A stretch of DNA of 64,000 nt from Rugamonas sp. A1-17 (GCA_025548565.1 JAJLPB010000014.1:62001-126000), one strand, 5' to 3'; positions 54,501-63,568 are shown, numbered from the stretch's first letter. Numbers and translations are program-made. Notes: generated by a model from the sequence alone, not told the origin.

Positions 54501-56771
54501 ATGAAAACGACCATAACGCCAATGGCGCTGGCGCTGCTTGCCGCCTTCTCCACCCTCGCCTGCGCCCAGGAAGCGCCCATCCATATGCTGGGCACCGTGA
54601 CCATCGTCGGCAACCGTCCGACCTCGCTGCCGTCCCAGATCCCGACCACCATCGAGGGCATCACACACCACGACATCGAACAGTCCATCAACGCCACCGA
54701 CGCCGAGGACGCGCTGAAATACCTGCCCAGCCTCCTGGTGCGCAAGCGCTACATCGGCGACTACAACCACGCAGTGCTGTCCACCCGCGCCTCCGGCACC
54801 GGCAACAGCGCGCGCTCGATGGTGTACGCCGACGGCATTTTGCTGTCCAACTATCTCGGCAACGGCGCCTCGTTCGCGCCGCGCTGGGGCATGGTCAGCC
54901 CTGATCAGGTCGAGCGTGTCGATGTGCTGTACGGCCCTTTCTCCGCGGCCTACGGCGGCAACTCGGTCGGCGCGGTGGTCGACTACATGACCCGCATGCC
55001 GACCAAGTTCGAGGCCCACGCCAAGCTGGCGCTGACACACCAGCCGTTCAAGCTGTATAACACCAGCGACAACTACCAGGGCAAGCAAGCCAGCATCTCG
55101 CTGGGCGACCGCCAGGGCGGCTGGTCGTGGTACGTGGACGTCGGCCACACGGACAGCGACGGCCAGCCGCTGACCTTCCCGACCAAGGCGCCGGCCGCCG
55201 GCAAGCCAGGCAGCGCGGGCATCCCCGTCACCGGCGCGGTCGCGGGCCTGGACCGCGGCAACAACCCGTGGCTCATCCTCGGCACGGCCACGCAGTACCA
55301 CACCGTGCAGGACCAGTTCAAGGCCAAGCTGGCCTACGATATTTCGCCGACGGTGCGCGCCTCCTACACCTTCGGCCTGTGGCGCAACGATTCGAAAGGC
55401 CGTCCGCAAACCTATCTGCGCGACGCCGCCGGCAATCCGGTCTACAGCGGCGCCGTCAACATCGAAGGCCGCAGCTACACGCTGGCGCCGACGGACTTCA
55501 ACCTGTCGAACGAAGACATCCAGCACGTGATGCACGGCCTGACCGTCAAGTCCCACACCAAGGGCGTGTTCGACTGGGAGATCGCCGCCAGCCTGTACGA
55601 CTACGACAAGGACGTGCTGCGCGCCGCCACCGTGGCGCTGCCGGCCGCGCTGTCCGGCGGCGCGGGTCGCATCGTCAACCAGGGCGGCACCGGCTGGAAC
55701 ACCTTATCCGGCAAGGGCGTATGGCGTCCGAACGTGGAGCACATCGCGGAATTCGGCTACCAGCGGCAGGCCTACAAACTGGCCAGCATCGAGAACGCCG
55801 CCAGCAACTGGATCGACGGCGCGCCCGGTGAGCGCAACGCCGCCTTCGCCGGCAAGACCGAAATCAACAGCCTGTATGCGCAGGACTGCTGGCGCTTCGC
55901 GTCCTTGTGGAAGACGGTGCTGGGCGTGCGCTTCGAGCGCTGGACCGCGCACGATGGCGCCACCTCCAACCGCGCCACGACCGCGGCGCATCCCGAGCGC
56001 AGCGAAAACTTCGTGTCGCCGAAAGCCGCGCTGGCGTACCAGGCCAGCGACGACTGGGTGCTGAAAGCCTCGCTGGGCCGCGCGGTGCGCATGCCGACGG
56101 TGTCCGAGCTTTACCAGGGCGGCATCAACGCGGCCGGCGATTTGATCAACAACGATCCGAACCTGAAGCCAGAAAAATCCTGGACCACCGAGCTGACGGC
56201 GGAACGCCGCCTGGCCGCAGGCCTGCTGCGCCTGACCGCCTTCGGTGAACGCACCCAGGACGCGCTGTACTCGCAAACCAATACGCTGGCCGGCTCCGTG
56301 GTCAGCACCGTGCAGAACGTCGACCGCATCAACACCAAGGGCCTGGAAGCGGCCTACACCGCGGACGACGTCTGGGTGCGCGGCCTGACGCTGAACTCCA
56401 GCGTCACCTGGACCGATTCGAAGATAGACCGTAACGACAAGTTCCAGGCCAGCGTGGGCAAGTGGCAGCCGCGCATCCCGGAATGGCGCGCCACCGGCGT
56501 GGCCAGCTACGCCGTGAACGACAAGCTGGCGCTGACGCTGGGCGCGCGCTACAGCGGCAGCCAGTATTCGACCTTGGACAACACGGACCCCAACGGCTTT
56601 GCCTACATGGGCGCGAGCAAATACTTCACCACCGACCTGCGCGTGCACTACCGCATCAACCGGCAGTGGAGCGCGGCGGTGGGCATCGATAACCTCAACA
56701 ACTACAAGTACTGGAACTTCCACCCTTACCCGCAGCGTACCTACGTGGCGGAACTGAAGTTCGATCTCTAA
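54501..56771 (+). CDS. TonB-dependent receptor (metal-type, DUF2946-linked)
   Basis: 756 residues. Signal peptide (MALALLAAFSTLACAQ), plug (HHDIEQSINATDAEDALKYL, VDVLYGPFSAAYGGNSVGAV, VDYMTRMPTK) and a long barrel ending RTYVAELKFDL. It follows the DUF2946 gene, a pairing seen with copper or other metal receptors, so a metal or metallophore is the likely ligand; no biochemical proof. It ends before the hmp gene. CAGGAACATC precedes the ATG. Confidence 0.92.
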   Translation: MKTTITPMALALLAAFSTLACAQEAPIHMLGTVTIVGNRPTSLPSQIPTTIEGITHHDIEQSINATDAEDALKYLPSLLVRKRYIGDYNHAVLSTRASGTGNSARSMVYADGILLSNYLGNGASFAPRWGMVSPDQVERVDVLYGPFSAAYGGNSVGAVVDYMTRMPTKFEAHAKLALTHQPFKLYNTSDNYQGKQASISLGDRQGGWSWYVDVGHTDSDGQPLTFPTKAPAAGKPGSAGIPVTGAVAGLDRGNNPWLILGTATQYHTVQDQFKAKLAYDISPTVRASYTFGLWRNDSKGRPQTYLRDAAGNPVYSGAVNIEGRSYTLAPTDFNLSNEDIQHVMHGLTVKSHTKGVFDWEIAASLYDYDKDVLRAATVALPAALSGGAGRIVNQGGTGWNTLSGKGVWRPNVEHIAEFGYQRQAYKLASIENAASNWIDGAPGERNAAFAGKTEINSLYAQDCWRFASLWKTVLGVRFERWTAHDGATSNRATTAAHPERSENFVSPKAALAYQASDDWVLKASLGRAVRMPTVSELYQGGINAAGDLINNDPNLKPEKSWTTELTAERRLAAGLLRLTAFGERTQDALYSQTNTLAGSVVSTVQNVDRINTKGLEAAYTADDVWVRGLTLNSSVTWTDSKIDRNDKFQASVGKWQPRIPEWRATGVASYAVNDKLALTLGARYSGSQYSTLDNTDPNGFAYMGASKYFTTDLRVHYRINRQWSAAVGIDNLNNYKYWNFHPYPQRTYVAELKFDL

Positions 56772-56825
56772 GCCAGTCCCTCGCAGGCGCCGCAGGTTTT
56801 CGGTTGCGCCTGCGCTGACATTTTA

Positions 56826-56848
56826 AAGATTCATGTGATATACTTCTT
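56826..56848. promoter_or_regulatory. NsrR-like nitric-oxide operator upstream of hmp
   Basis: The 23-base site begins AAGATTCATGT and ends ATACTTCTT. It matches the NsrR consensus AAGATGCATTT-N-AAATGCATCTT at 17 of 22 fixed bases. It ends 16 bases before the ATG at 56865 and 28 before that at 56877. Because it covers an ATG at 56835, that start is excluded. Confidence 0.65.
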
Positions 56849-56876
56849 TACGTCGAAACCACACATGGACAGCAAA

Positions 56877-58058
56877 ATGCTCAGCACCGAACAAAAAGCC
56901 ATCATCAGCGCCACCGTTCCCATTCTCGAACAAGGCGGCGAGACCCTGACCCGTCATTTCTACATGACGCTGTTCCGCGACTTCCCGCAGGTGAAGCCGA
57001 TCTTCAACCAGGCCAACCAGGCGGACGGCAACCAGCAACGCGCGCTCGCCAACGCGGTGCTGATGTACGCGAAGAATATCGACCGGCTGGAACAACTGGG
57101 CCCGCTGGTATCGACCATCATCAACAAGCACGTGTCGCTGCAGATCCAGCGCGCCCACTATCCGATGGTGGGCGCCTCGCTGCTGAAGGCGATCCGCGAA
57201 GTGCTGGGCGCGGAAGTCGCCACCGACGCGGTGATCGACGCATGGGGCGCGGCCTATGGCCAGCTGGCCGACATCCTGGCCGGCGCCGAGCAAAGCATCT
57301 ACGACAAGAACGAGGCGGCGGAAGGCGGCTGGAGCGGTACGCGCGAATTCAAGGTCGTCTCGAAGACGGCGGAGAGCGACGAAGTCACCTCCTTCGTCCT
57401 GCAGCCGGCGGACGGCGGCAAGGTCGTCGCGCATGCGCCGGGCCAGTACGTCGGACTGGTGGTCGACGTGAACGGCGAAGAACAGCGCCGCCAGTATTCG
57501 CTGTCCGCCGCCAGCAACGGCAGCACCTACCGCATCAGCGTCAAGCGCGAACCGGGCGGCGCGGTGTCCAACTATCTGCACGACCATGTCGGCGTTGGCG
57601 GCAGCCTGAAACTGGTGCCGCCGGCCGGCGAGTTCACGCTGGCCGACAGCGACAAGCCGCTGGTCCTGATCAGCGGCGGCGTCGGTATCACGCCAACGCT
57701 GGCGATGCTGACGGAGGCGCTGGCCACGGGCCGCCGCATCCACTTCATCCACGCGGCGCGCCACGCCAACGTGCACGCCTTCCGCGACCAGGTCGACGCG
57801 CTGGCGGCGCAGCACCCGCAGCTGCAGCGTTTCTACTGCTACGAAGCGGCCAACGACAGCGGCCCGCAGCCGCACGCCACCGGCTACATCGACCAGCAGC
57901 GCTTGAACGCCTGGATGCCGGAGACGCGCGACGTCGAAGCCTACTTCCTCGGCCCGACGCCGTTCATGAAGGCGATCAAGTCGCACCTGCAGGAGCTGGG
58001 CGTGCCGCAATCGCAGACCTACTACGAGTTCTTCGGCCCCGCCGAGGCACTGGCCTGA
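56877..58058 (+). CDS. hmp: NO-inducible flavohaemoprotein (nitric oxide dioxygenase)
   Basis: 393 residues. Turns nitric oxide and oxygen into nitrate. Seen in order: a globin (MLSTEQKAIISATVPILEQG, FYMTLFRDFPQVKPIF, with the proximal His in KHVSLQIQRAHYPMVG), an FAD domain (APGQYVGLVV, RRQYSLSAA) and an NAD domain (LISGGVGITPTLAMLTEAL). Start at 56877, matching the family; 56865 would add four residues. An NsrR-like site lies just upstream, which fits NO induction. A phytase-like lipoprotein gene follows. Confidence 0.95.
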   Translation: MLSTEQKAIISATVPILEQGGETLTRHFYMTLFRDFPQVKPIFNQANQADGNQQRALANAVLMYAKNIDRLEQLGPLVSTIINKHVSLQIQRAHYPMVGASLLKAIREVLGAEVATDAVIDAWGAAYGQLADILAGAEQSIYDKNEAAEGGWSGTREFKVVSKTAESDEVTSFVLQPADGGKVVAHAPGQYVGLVVDVNGEEQRRQYSLSAASNGSTYRISVKREPGGAVSNYLHDHVGVGGSLKLVPPAGEFTLADSDKPLVLISGGVGITPTLAMLTEALATGRRIHFIHAARHANVHAFRDQVDALAAQHPQLQRFYCYEAANDSGPQPHATGYIDQQRLNAWMPETRDVEAYFLGPTPFMKAIKSHLQELGVPQSQTYYEFFGPAEALA

Positions 58059-58093
58059 TCGTCCAGGCGCGCCGGCCGCGTTATACTGCGGCG

Positions 58094-59257
58094 ATGAACA
58101 AGAAAATTTTCTTCCCGATGTGGCGCCAGGCCGCGTCGCTCATCGCCTGCACTTTCATCCTGGCCGCCTGCGCCCCGCTGACCGCGACCAAGGCGCCACC
58201 CACGTCGATAGCAAGCCTGCGCTTTATCGGCGAACAGCGGCTGCCCTGGCGCCAGCAGTTCCAGAGCACCATGGTGGGCGGCCTGTCCGGCATCGACTAT
58301 GACGCCGCCAGCGGCGAATGGGTGATCATCAGCGACGACCGCTCCGCCAACAACCCCGCCCGCTACTACCGCGCGCGCCTGGCCTACGACGAACAGGCAT
58401 TCAAGTCCGTCGAACTGACCGGCGTAACGGTCCTGCTGCAGCCGGACGGCAGCACCTATCCATCCAAGGAAGACTACAAGGTTCGCGGCGGCGTCGTGCC
58501 GGACCTGGAGACCATCCGCGTCGACCCGCGTGACGGCAGCATCTGGTACGCCAGCGAGGGCGACGTGGGCCTGGGCCTCGATCCCTTCGTGCGTCACGCC
58601 ACCCGGGATGGCCGGTACCTCTCGACACTGCCGCTACCGGCCTTGTTCAGCGTCTCGGCGGACCACAAGACGGGGCCGCGCAACAACCTGAGTTTCGAAG
58701 GACTGAGCTTCGCGCCGGATGGACGCACGCTATGGGTGTCGATGGAAGGCCCGATGTACCAGGACAGCGAGGCGCCCACGCCCGAACAAGGCGCGGTCAA
58801 CCGCATCACCCGCTTCGCCCGCGACGGCAAGGTGCTGGGGCAGTTCGCCTATGCGCTCAGCGCCATTCCGGCCACGCCGGGCAAAGGCAAGTTCGCCGAC
58901 AACGGCATCTCGGAAATCGTCGCATTGAGCGACACGCGGCTGCTGGCGATGGAGCGCTCCGGCGTGCAAGCCGCGGACGGGAAATACAAGGATTATGTGC
59001 GCCTGTTCGAAATCGACACGGAAGGCGCATCCGACGTCCAGCACCTGCCGTCGCTGAAGGGCGCCCGCTATCAACCGGTGCGCAAGCGGCTGGTGCTCGA
59101 TGTGAACCAGGTGAAGCTGCCCATCGTGGACAATCTCGAAGGCATGTCATTCGGTCCCGTGCTGGCAAACGGCCACGCAAGCCTGGTGCTGATCTCCGAC
59201 GATAACTTCGGCAAGAACCAGGTCACGCAGTTGCTGCTGTTCGAAGTCCTTCCGTGA
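58094..59257 (+). CDS. Esterase-like activity of phytase-family lipoprotein
   Basis: 387 residues. Lipoprotein signal (ASLIACTFILAAC), then a beta-propeller of the phytase-like type: GGLSGIDYDAASGEWVIISD, VVPDLETIRVDPRDGSIWYA, NNLSFEGLSFAPDGRTLWVS and MSFGPVLANGHASLVLISD. The DDR and ISDDNFG runs resemble the calcium sites of that fold. It may cleave phosphate esters or be a non-enzymatic binder; substrate unknown. It lies in the periplasm or outer membrane. Its 3' end overlaps the convergent PAS-GGDEF-EAL gene by 35 bases. Confidence 0.88.
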   Translation: MNKKIFFPMWRQAASLIACTFILAACAPLTATKAPPTSIASLRFIGEQRLPWRQQFQSTMVGGLSGIDYDAASGEWVIISDDRSANNPARYYRARLAYDEQAFKSVELTGVTVLLQPDGSTYPSKEDYKVRGGVVPDLETIRVDPRDGSIWYASEGDVGLGLDPFVRHATRDGRYLSTLPLPALFSVSADHKTGPRNNLSFEGLSFAPDGRTLWVSMEGPMYQDSEAPTPEQGAVNRITRFARDGKVLGQFAYALSAIPATPGKGKFADNGISEIVALSDTRLLAMERSGVQAADGKYKDYVRLFEIDTEGASDVQHLPSLKGARYQPVRKRLVLDVNQVKLPIVDNLEGMSFGPVLANGHASLVLISDDNFGKNQVTQLLLFEVLP

Positions 59258-60980
59258 TCAGGGTCCGCAGCTGCGGCTCCGGCACCGGGCGGCTGTACAG
59301 GTAGCCCTGATAGTGGCGGCAGCCCAGCTCCTCCAGCAGCGCGCGCTGCGCCGCCGTCTCGACGCCCTCGGCGATCACGTCCAGCTGCAGGCTGCGCGCC
59401 ATCGCGATGATGGTCCGCACGATCACCTGATCGCTGCTGTCGCTGGCCAGGTCGCGCACGAAGGACTGGTCTATCTTCAGTTGATTCAGCGGCAGGCGCT
59501 TCAGGTATTGCAGCGACGAGTAGCCGGTGCCGAAATCGTCGAGCGCGAATCGCACGCCGATCGCCCGGAGCTCGTGCATGCAGGAGATGGTCTCCTCGAT
59601 CTTCTCCAGCAGCACGCCCTCGGTCAGTTCCAGCTTCAGCAAGCGCGGATCGATACCGTGGCGCTCCACCGCCGCACGCACCACATCGCCGAAATCCGGC
59701 TGGCGGAACTGCTGCGCACTGACGTTGATCGCCAAAATTAGCTGCGCCATCTCGGGCACGGCCTGCCATTCCTTGATCTGCGCGCACGCCGCGTTCAGCA
59801 CCCAATGGCCTATCGACAGTATCAGGCCGGTTTCCTCGGCCAGCGGAATGAAGCTTGCCGGCGGCACCCATGAACCATCCGCGCGCCGCCAGCGCAACAG
59901 CGCCTCCGCTCCGTGCGGCTTGCCGTGCGAGTCCACCTGCACCTGATAGTGCAGCGCGAACTGATGCCGCTCCATCGCGTGCCGCAAATCGTTTTCCAAT
60001 TTCGCCCGCTCGCTGATGCGGTCCTGCATCTGCCGGTCGAAGAAACGCATGCCGTTGCGGCCCGCCTGCTTGGCCTGGTACATGGCGATATCGGCCTGCA
60101 TCAGCAAATCATCCGGCTGCGGCGGCTGGCCCTTGTGGAACAAGGTCGCGCCGATGCTCGGCGTGCTGCGGCAGTTGTGATTTCCCAGTTCGTAGGGCCG
60201 GTTCAACGCGGACAGGATCTTGGCGCCCAGCGATTCGATCTCGCTGGCCGCCTCCTCCGCGCCGCTGCTCAGGCCCTCCACCAGCACCACGAACTCGTCG
60301 CCGCCCAGGCGCGCGACGGTGTCGCCTTTGCGCAGGCTCGATTGCAGGCGCTCGGCCACCTGCAGCAGCAGCTGGTCGCCGACGTTGTGGCCCAACGTGT
60401 CGTTCAGGGTCTTGAAGTTATCCAGGTCGATGAACATCAGCGCGCAATAGCGGTCGTGGTGGTGACTGGCCGATAGCACTTGCCGCAGGCGGTCCAGCAG
60501 CAGGCGGCGATTGGGCAGCTGCGTCAACGGATCGTAGAAGGCCAGACTGCGGATTTCGTCGTTGGCCGCTTTGCTCAGGGTGATGTCCGTGAGGGCAGCG
60601 ACATAGTTGGCTATCTTGCCATCGTCGTCGTACACGGCGGTGATGCTCAGGTGTTCGGGATAGACCTCGCCATTCTTCCGGCGGTTCCAGATCTCGCCCT
60701 CCCATTTTCCATCGCGGACGATGGCGGCCCACATCGACGCATAGAAGCCCGGCACGTGCCGGCCGGAACTCAGCAGGTTGGGCGTCTGTCCCACCACCTC
60801 TTCCGCGCTGTAGCCGGTGATGCGCACGAAAGCCTGGTTGACCCGCACGATGCGGCCGCGCGCGTCGGTCACCATCATGCCCTGGGCGGCTTCGAACACG
60901 GTCGCGGCCAGACGCAACGCCGCATCGGTATCGGGAGCGGCGATCTGCGCGGGTGCGCGCGCGCTCGAGGTAAGAGTCAT
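59223..60980 (-). CDS. PAS-GGDEF-EAL c-di-GMP protein
   Basis: 585 residues, no membrane helix. PAS (about 20-145: MMVTDARGRIVRVNQAFVRI, EEVVGQTPNLLSSGRH), GGDEF (RLGGDEFVV at 226) and EAL (GAEALLRW near 355, LDDFGTGYSSLQYL, QLKIDQSFV, EGVETAAQ). The RxxD inhibitory site (RKGD) is kept and the EAL residues look intact, so both activities are possible. PAS input unknown; the divergent FNR gene and the two FNR boxes nearby hint at oxygen control. It overlaps the lipoprotein gene at the 3' end. Confidence 0.93.
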   Translation of the reverse strand: MTLTSSARAPAQIAAPDTDAALRLAATVFEAAQGMMVTDARGRIVRVNQAFVRITGYSAEEVVGQTPNLLSSGRHVPGFYASMWAAIVRDGKWEGEIWNRRKNGEVYPEHLSITAVYDDDGKIANYVAALTDITLSKAANDEIRSLAFYDPLTQLPNRRLLLDRLRQVLSASHHHDRYCALMFIDLDNFKTLNDTLGHNVGDQLLLQVAERLQSSLRKGDTVARLGGDEFVVLVEGLSSGAEEAASEIESLGAKILSALNRPYELGNHNCRSTPSIGATLFHKGQPPQPDDLLMQADIAMYQAKQAGRNGMRFFDRQMQDRISERAKLENDLRHAMERHQFALHYQVQVDSHGKPHGAEALLRWRRADGSWVPPASFIPLAEETGLILSIGHWVLNAACAQIKEWQAVPEMAQLILAINVSAQQFRQPDFGDVVRAAVERHGIDPRLLKLELTEGVLLEKIEETISCMHELRAIGVRFALDDFGTGYSSLQYLKRLPLNQLKIDQSFVRDLASDSSDQVIVRTIIAMARSLQLDVIAEGVETAAQRALLEELGCRHYQGYLYSRPVPEPQLRTLITEGLRTAATA

Positions 60981-61020
60981 GTAGTGCCTTTGGTGCTATC
61001 CATCAAGTAAGGGAAGGTTA

Positions 61021-61034
61021 CTGATCCTAATCAA
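61021..61034. promoter_or_regulatory. FNR-type box 1
   Basis: CTGAT-CCTA-ATCAA matches the FNR consensus TTGAT-N4-ATCAA at 9 of 10 bases. It lies between the divergent GGDEF/EAL gene and the fnr-like gene, 22 bases (about two helix turns) from box 2. Confidence 0.65.
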
Positions 61035-61042
61035 GAAATTAA

Positions 61043-61056
61043 TTGATCTGGATCAA
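61043..61056. promoter_or_regulatory. FNR-type box 2 (perfect)
   Basis: TTGAT-CTGG-ATCAA is a perfect FNR consensus, 62 bases before the fnr-like ATG. It probably gives self-control of the fnr-like gene, and maybe control of the divergent GGDEF/EAL gene. Confidence 0.8.
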
Positions 61057-61118
61057 GGAAACGCCAGTTACACATCTCTACCATGATCTCATCGTACAAA
61101 AAGTAGAAGTAGGAAAAC

Positions 61119-61838
61119 ATGAGTACCTCAATCGAGCGCAACAACTGCAGCGAGTGCGAACACCGGATGATGTGCGTGGGGGCCGCTGCGGGCAACCGCG
61201 ACGCCAGCCAGCGCATCCGCATCGAGCGGCACGCCGCCCTGTATCAGGCGGGTGACGCGGTCAGCGATCATATCTTCAACATCCGTTCGGGCAGCTTCAA
61301 GGTGCTGCGGGCAGCCACCAAGGGGCCGGAACAAATCATCGGCTTCGCGCTGGCGCCGGACTTTCTCGGCCTGGACGCCCTGGACCGGCGGGCGCACGCC
61401 AACACCGTCATCGCACTGGAGGACAGTGAGGTGTGCAGCATCAACTGGAACCGGCACGCCTTCGAAGGACGCCGCCGCCCGGTGATGCGCGCCAGCCTGC
61501 ACGCGCTGCTGAGCCGCGAGATCCGCCGCGAACAGCGCGCCGCCCTCATGCTGCGCAACACCCACGCCGAGCAGCGCATGGCCGACCTGCTGCTGTCGCT
61601 GTCGCAGCGGCGCGCGGACTACGGCCACATGCCGGAGCAATTCCGCCTGCCGATGTCGCGCTGCGATATCGCCAGCTACCTGGGCGTCACCGCCGAATGC
61701 GTCAGCCGCCTGCTCCTGCTGTTCAAGAAGCGCGCCTTGTTCGAACTGCGCCGGCGCGATATCAAGCTGCTGGACATGGACGCGCTGCACCATCTGGCAC
61801 TCGGCCATGCGGCTTCTCCGGCGCTGGTGACGTCATGA
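61119..61838 (+). CDS. fnr: FNR-type oxygen-sensing transcriptional regulator (4Fe-4S)
   Basis: 239 residues. Crp/Fnr family. The N-terminal cluster CSECEHRMMC gives Cys10, Cys13 and Cys19, with Cys106 in EVCSINW as the fourth ligand, as in E. coli FNR. The cNMP-like barrel follows, and a C-terminal HTH (SRCDIASYLGVTAECVSRLL) keeps the E-xx-SR residues that read TTGAT. It should be active without oxygen. Two FNR boxes lie upstream. The stop overlaps the next gene (ATGA), so it is cotranscribed with a cluster-less paralogue. Confidence 0.93.
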   Translation: MSTSIERNNCSECEHRMMCVGAAAGNRDASQRIRIERHAALYQAGDAVSDHIFNIRSGSFKVLRAATKGPEQIIGFALAPDFLGLDALDRRAHANTVIALEDSEVCSINWNRHAFEGRRRPVMRASLHALLSREIRREQRAALMLRNTHAEQRMADLLLSLSQRRADYGHMPEQFRLPMSRCDIASYLGVTAECVSRLLLLFKKRALFELRRRDIKLLDMDALHHLALGHAASPALVTS

Positions 61839-62500
61839 CATCGTTGGAACTGACCCAGTGGGCGCTCGGCAGCCAGCTGACGCTGGGGCGCGGCGAGCAG
61901 CTGTTCCGCCAGGGAGAGGAAGTCGGTGGCGCGCTGCACTTCGTGCGCGGCGGCCACCTGAAGCTGTACCAGACCTGCGACGACGGCATGCAGCGCATCA
62001 TCGAGTTCGTGCGTCCCGGCGACTGGCTGGGCGTCGACACGATAGGCGAGCAATACCGGCACGCGACGGCGGTGGCGCTGACCGATTGCCAGGTCGACGT
62101 GGTGGAGTATCGCCACCTGGCCGAATTGATGGACGAGGAACCGTACAGCTGCGACCTGTTCAGCGCAATGCTCAGCCGCGAGATCGACCGCCAGCAACTA
62201 GCCGCCGCCATCCTGCGCAGCGCCGGCGCCTGCCAGCGCATCGTGATGTTCCTGCTGCAGCGCGCCGGGCCGGCGCCGCAAGCGCCGTCGCCGGAGATGC
62301 ACTCGCCGCTGCCGATGTCGCGCCAGGACATCAGCGACTACCTGGGCCTGACCCCGGCCACCGTCAGCCGCACCCTCAGCGCGCTGAAACGCAATGGCTG
62401 GATATCATTGGGCCAGCGCGGCTTTGTGGTGCAGTGCCGGGCGGCGCTGGAACAGCTGGCGGAGGGCGCGCCGCTGGCCATCGCCGCGCAGGGGCAGTGA
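61835..62500 (+). CDS. Crp/Fnr family regulator without iron-sulfur ligands
   Basis: 221 residues. It has a cNMP barrel (QLTLGRGEQLFRQGEEVGGA, VRPGDWLGVDTI) and a winged HTH (SRQDISDYLGLTPATVSRTL, SALKRNGWI), but lacks the N-terminal cysteine set of its neighbour, so it should not sense oxygen through a cluster. The start at 61835 overlaps the fnr stop. The HTH reads ATVSR, so it may bind sites like FNR or Crp. Its ligand (cyclic nucleotide, haem or none) is unknown. One operon with fnr. Confidence 0.9.
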   Translation: MTSLELTQWALGSQLTLGRGEQLFRQGEEVGGALHFVRGGHLKLYQTCDDGMQRIIEFVRPGDWLGVDTIGEQYRHATAVALTDCQVDVVEYRHLAELMDEEPYSCDLFSAMLSREIDRQQLAAAILRSAGACQRIVMFLLQRAGPAPQAPSPEMHSPLPMSRQDISDYLGLTPATVSRTLSALKRNGWISLGQRGFVVQCRAALEQLAEGAPLAIAAQGQ

Positions 62501-62512
62501 CAGGTCGCCGAC

Positions 62513-62725
62513 CTACACCGCCGACTTGGGGCGTCGCCTGCGCATGGTGATGCTCTCGCGGTTCAGGCCCCAGTTGTCGGTTTCCACTTCGTCGATGATG
62601 ACAAAAGTGGTGGCCGGATCCTTGCTCAACACGCGGCTGAGCAAGTCGGTAACGCCTTCGATCAGCTCCAGCTTCTGGGCCGCCGTTACGCCTTCATTGG
62701 TCACGCGGATATTCACGTAGGGCAT
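62513..62725 (-). CDS. 4-oxalocrotonate tautomerase family protein
   Basis: 70 residues beginning MPYVNIRVTNEGVTAAQK. After Met removal the catalytic base is Pro1, as in this family of small tautomerases. It ends in a basic tail (ITMRRRRPKSAV). AAGGAG lies 8 bases before the ATG. It is 11 bases downstream of the SDR gene, so one operon; the real substrate is unknown. Confidence 0.92.
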   Translation of the reverse strand: MPYVNIRVTNEGVTAAQKLELIEGVTDLLSRVLSKDPATTFVIIDEVETDNWGLNRESITMRRRRPKSAV

Positions 62726-62736
62726 GGCGCGGCTCC

Positions 62737-63468
62737 TTACCAGGTGCCGGCGGTGGCGCCGCCATCGACCGGCAGCACCGCGCCGCTGGTGAAGCCCGAT
62801 TCGGTCAGGTACAGCACCGCCTCCACCACATCCCGCACGCCGCCCATTTCGCCGCTCGGCGACAGCGCTTTCAGGAAGTTACGGGTGCCCTCGTCCTTGC
62901 CGTGCATCGGCGTATCGATAATGCCGGGCGCCACCGCGTTGACCTTGACGTTGGACCGGGCCAGCTCCAGCGCCAGGCCGCGTGTGGCGCTATTCAGGCC
63001 GCCCTTGATCAGGATCGGCAGCAGCGCCGGTACCTTCGCGGTCGGCTGCAGCGCAAGGCTGGCCGTGATGGTGACGATATGGCCGGAGCGGTTGGCGCTC
63101 ATGTGCCGCGCCGCTTCCTGCGATGGGTAGAAGAAGCCCATCAGGTTGGTGTCGACGATGGACTTCACCTCTTCCTGCGTGTAGTCGGCGATCGGCTTGG
63201 CGATGAAGATGCCGGCGTTATTGATCAACACATCCACCTTGCCGAAGGCGGCGACGGCGCGGGCGAACAACTCGGCGGCGGTGGCCGGATCGGCGATATC
63301 GCCCGCGACGGGCAGGAAGTTCGCCGGATTGCCCCATTGCGCGGCGGCCGTTTGCAGGCGGTCCAGCGAGCGGGCGTTGCCGACCACGTTGTAGCCGCGC
63401 TTCAGATAAGCCTCCGCGATGGCGAAGCCGATACCGCTCGATGCGCCGGTGACGATGACTGTTTTCAT
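62737..63468 (-). CDS. Short-chain dehydrogenase/reductase (SDR)
   Basis: 243 residues. Classical SDR: cofactor motif TGASSGIGFAIAEAY, structural NNAG in DVLINNAGIFI. The active-site Ser is in VTITASLAL; the usual Tyr-x3-Lys is replaced by LLPILIKGG, so the catalytic Tyr is missing or shifted, which is odd. AAGGAG sits 7 bases before the ATG. Paired with the tautomerase, and divergent from a LysR gene that may control it. Substrate unknown. Confidence 0.9.
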   Translation of the reverse strand: MKTVIVTGASSGIGFAIAEAYLKRGYNVVGNARSLDRLQTAAAQWGNPANFLPVAGDIADPATAAELFARAVAAFGKVDVLINNAGIFIAKPIADYTQEEVKSIVDTNLMGFFYPSQEAARHMSANRSGHIVTITASLALQPTAKVPALLPILIKGGLNSATRGLALELARSNVKVNAVAPGIIDTPMHGKDEGTRNFLKALSPSGEMGGVRDVVEAVLYLTESGFTSGAVLPVDGGATAGTW

Positions 63469-63568
63469 GGTGGTACTCCTTCAGTTTCTGGTTGGGGCGT
63501 TCAACGACGCCATGCGGATCACTATACTTATGACTCCGGCGTTGATAAATGCGCCGCAATGCAAGATA

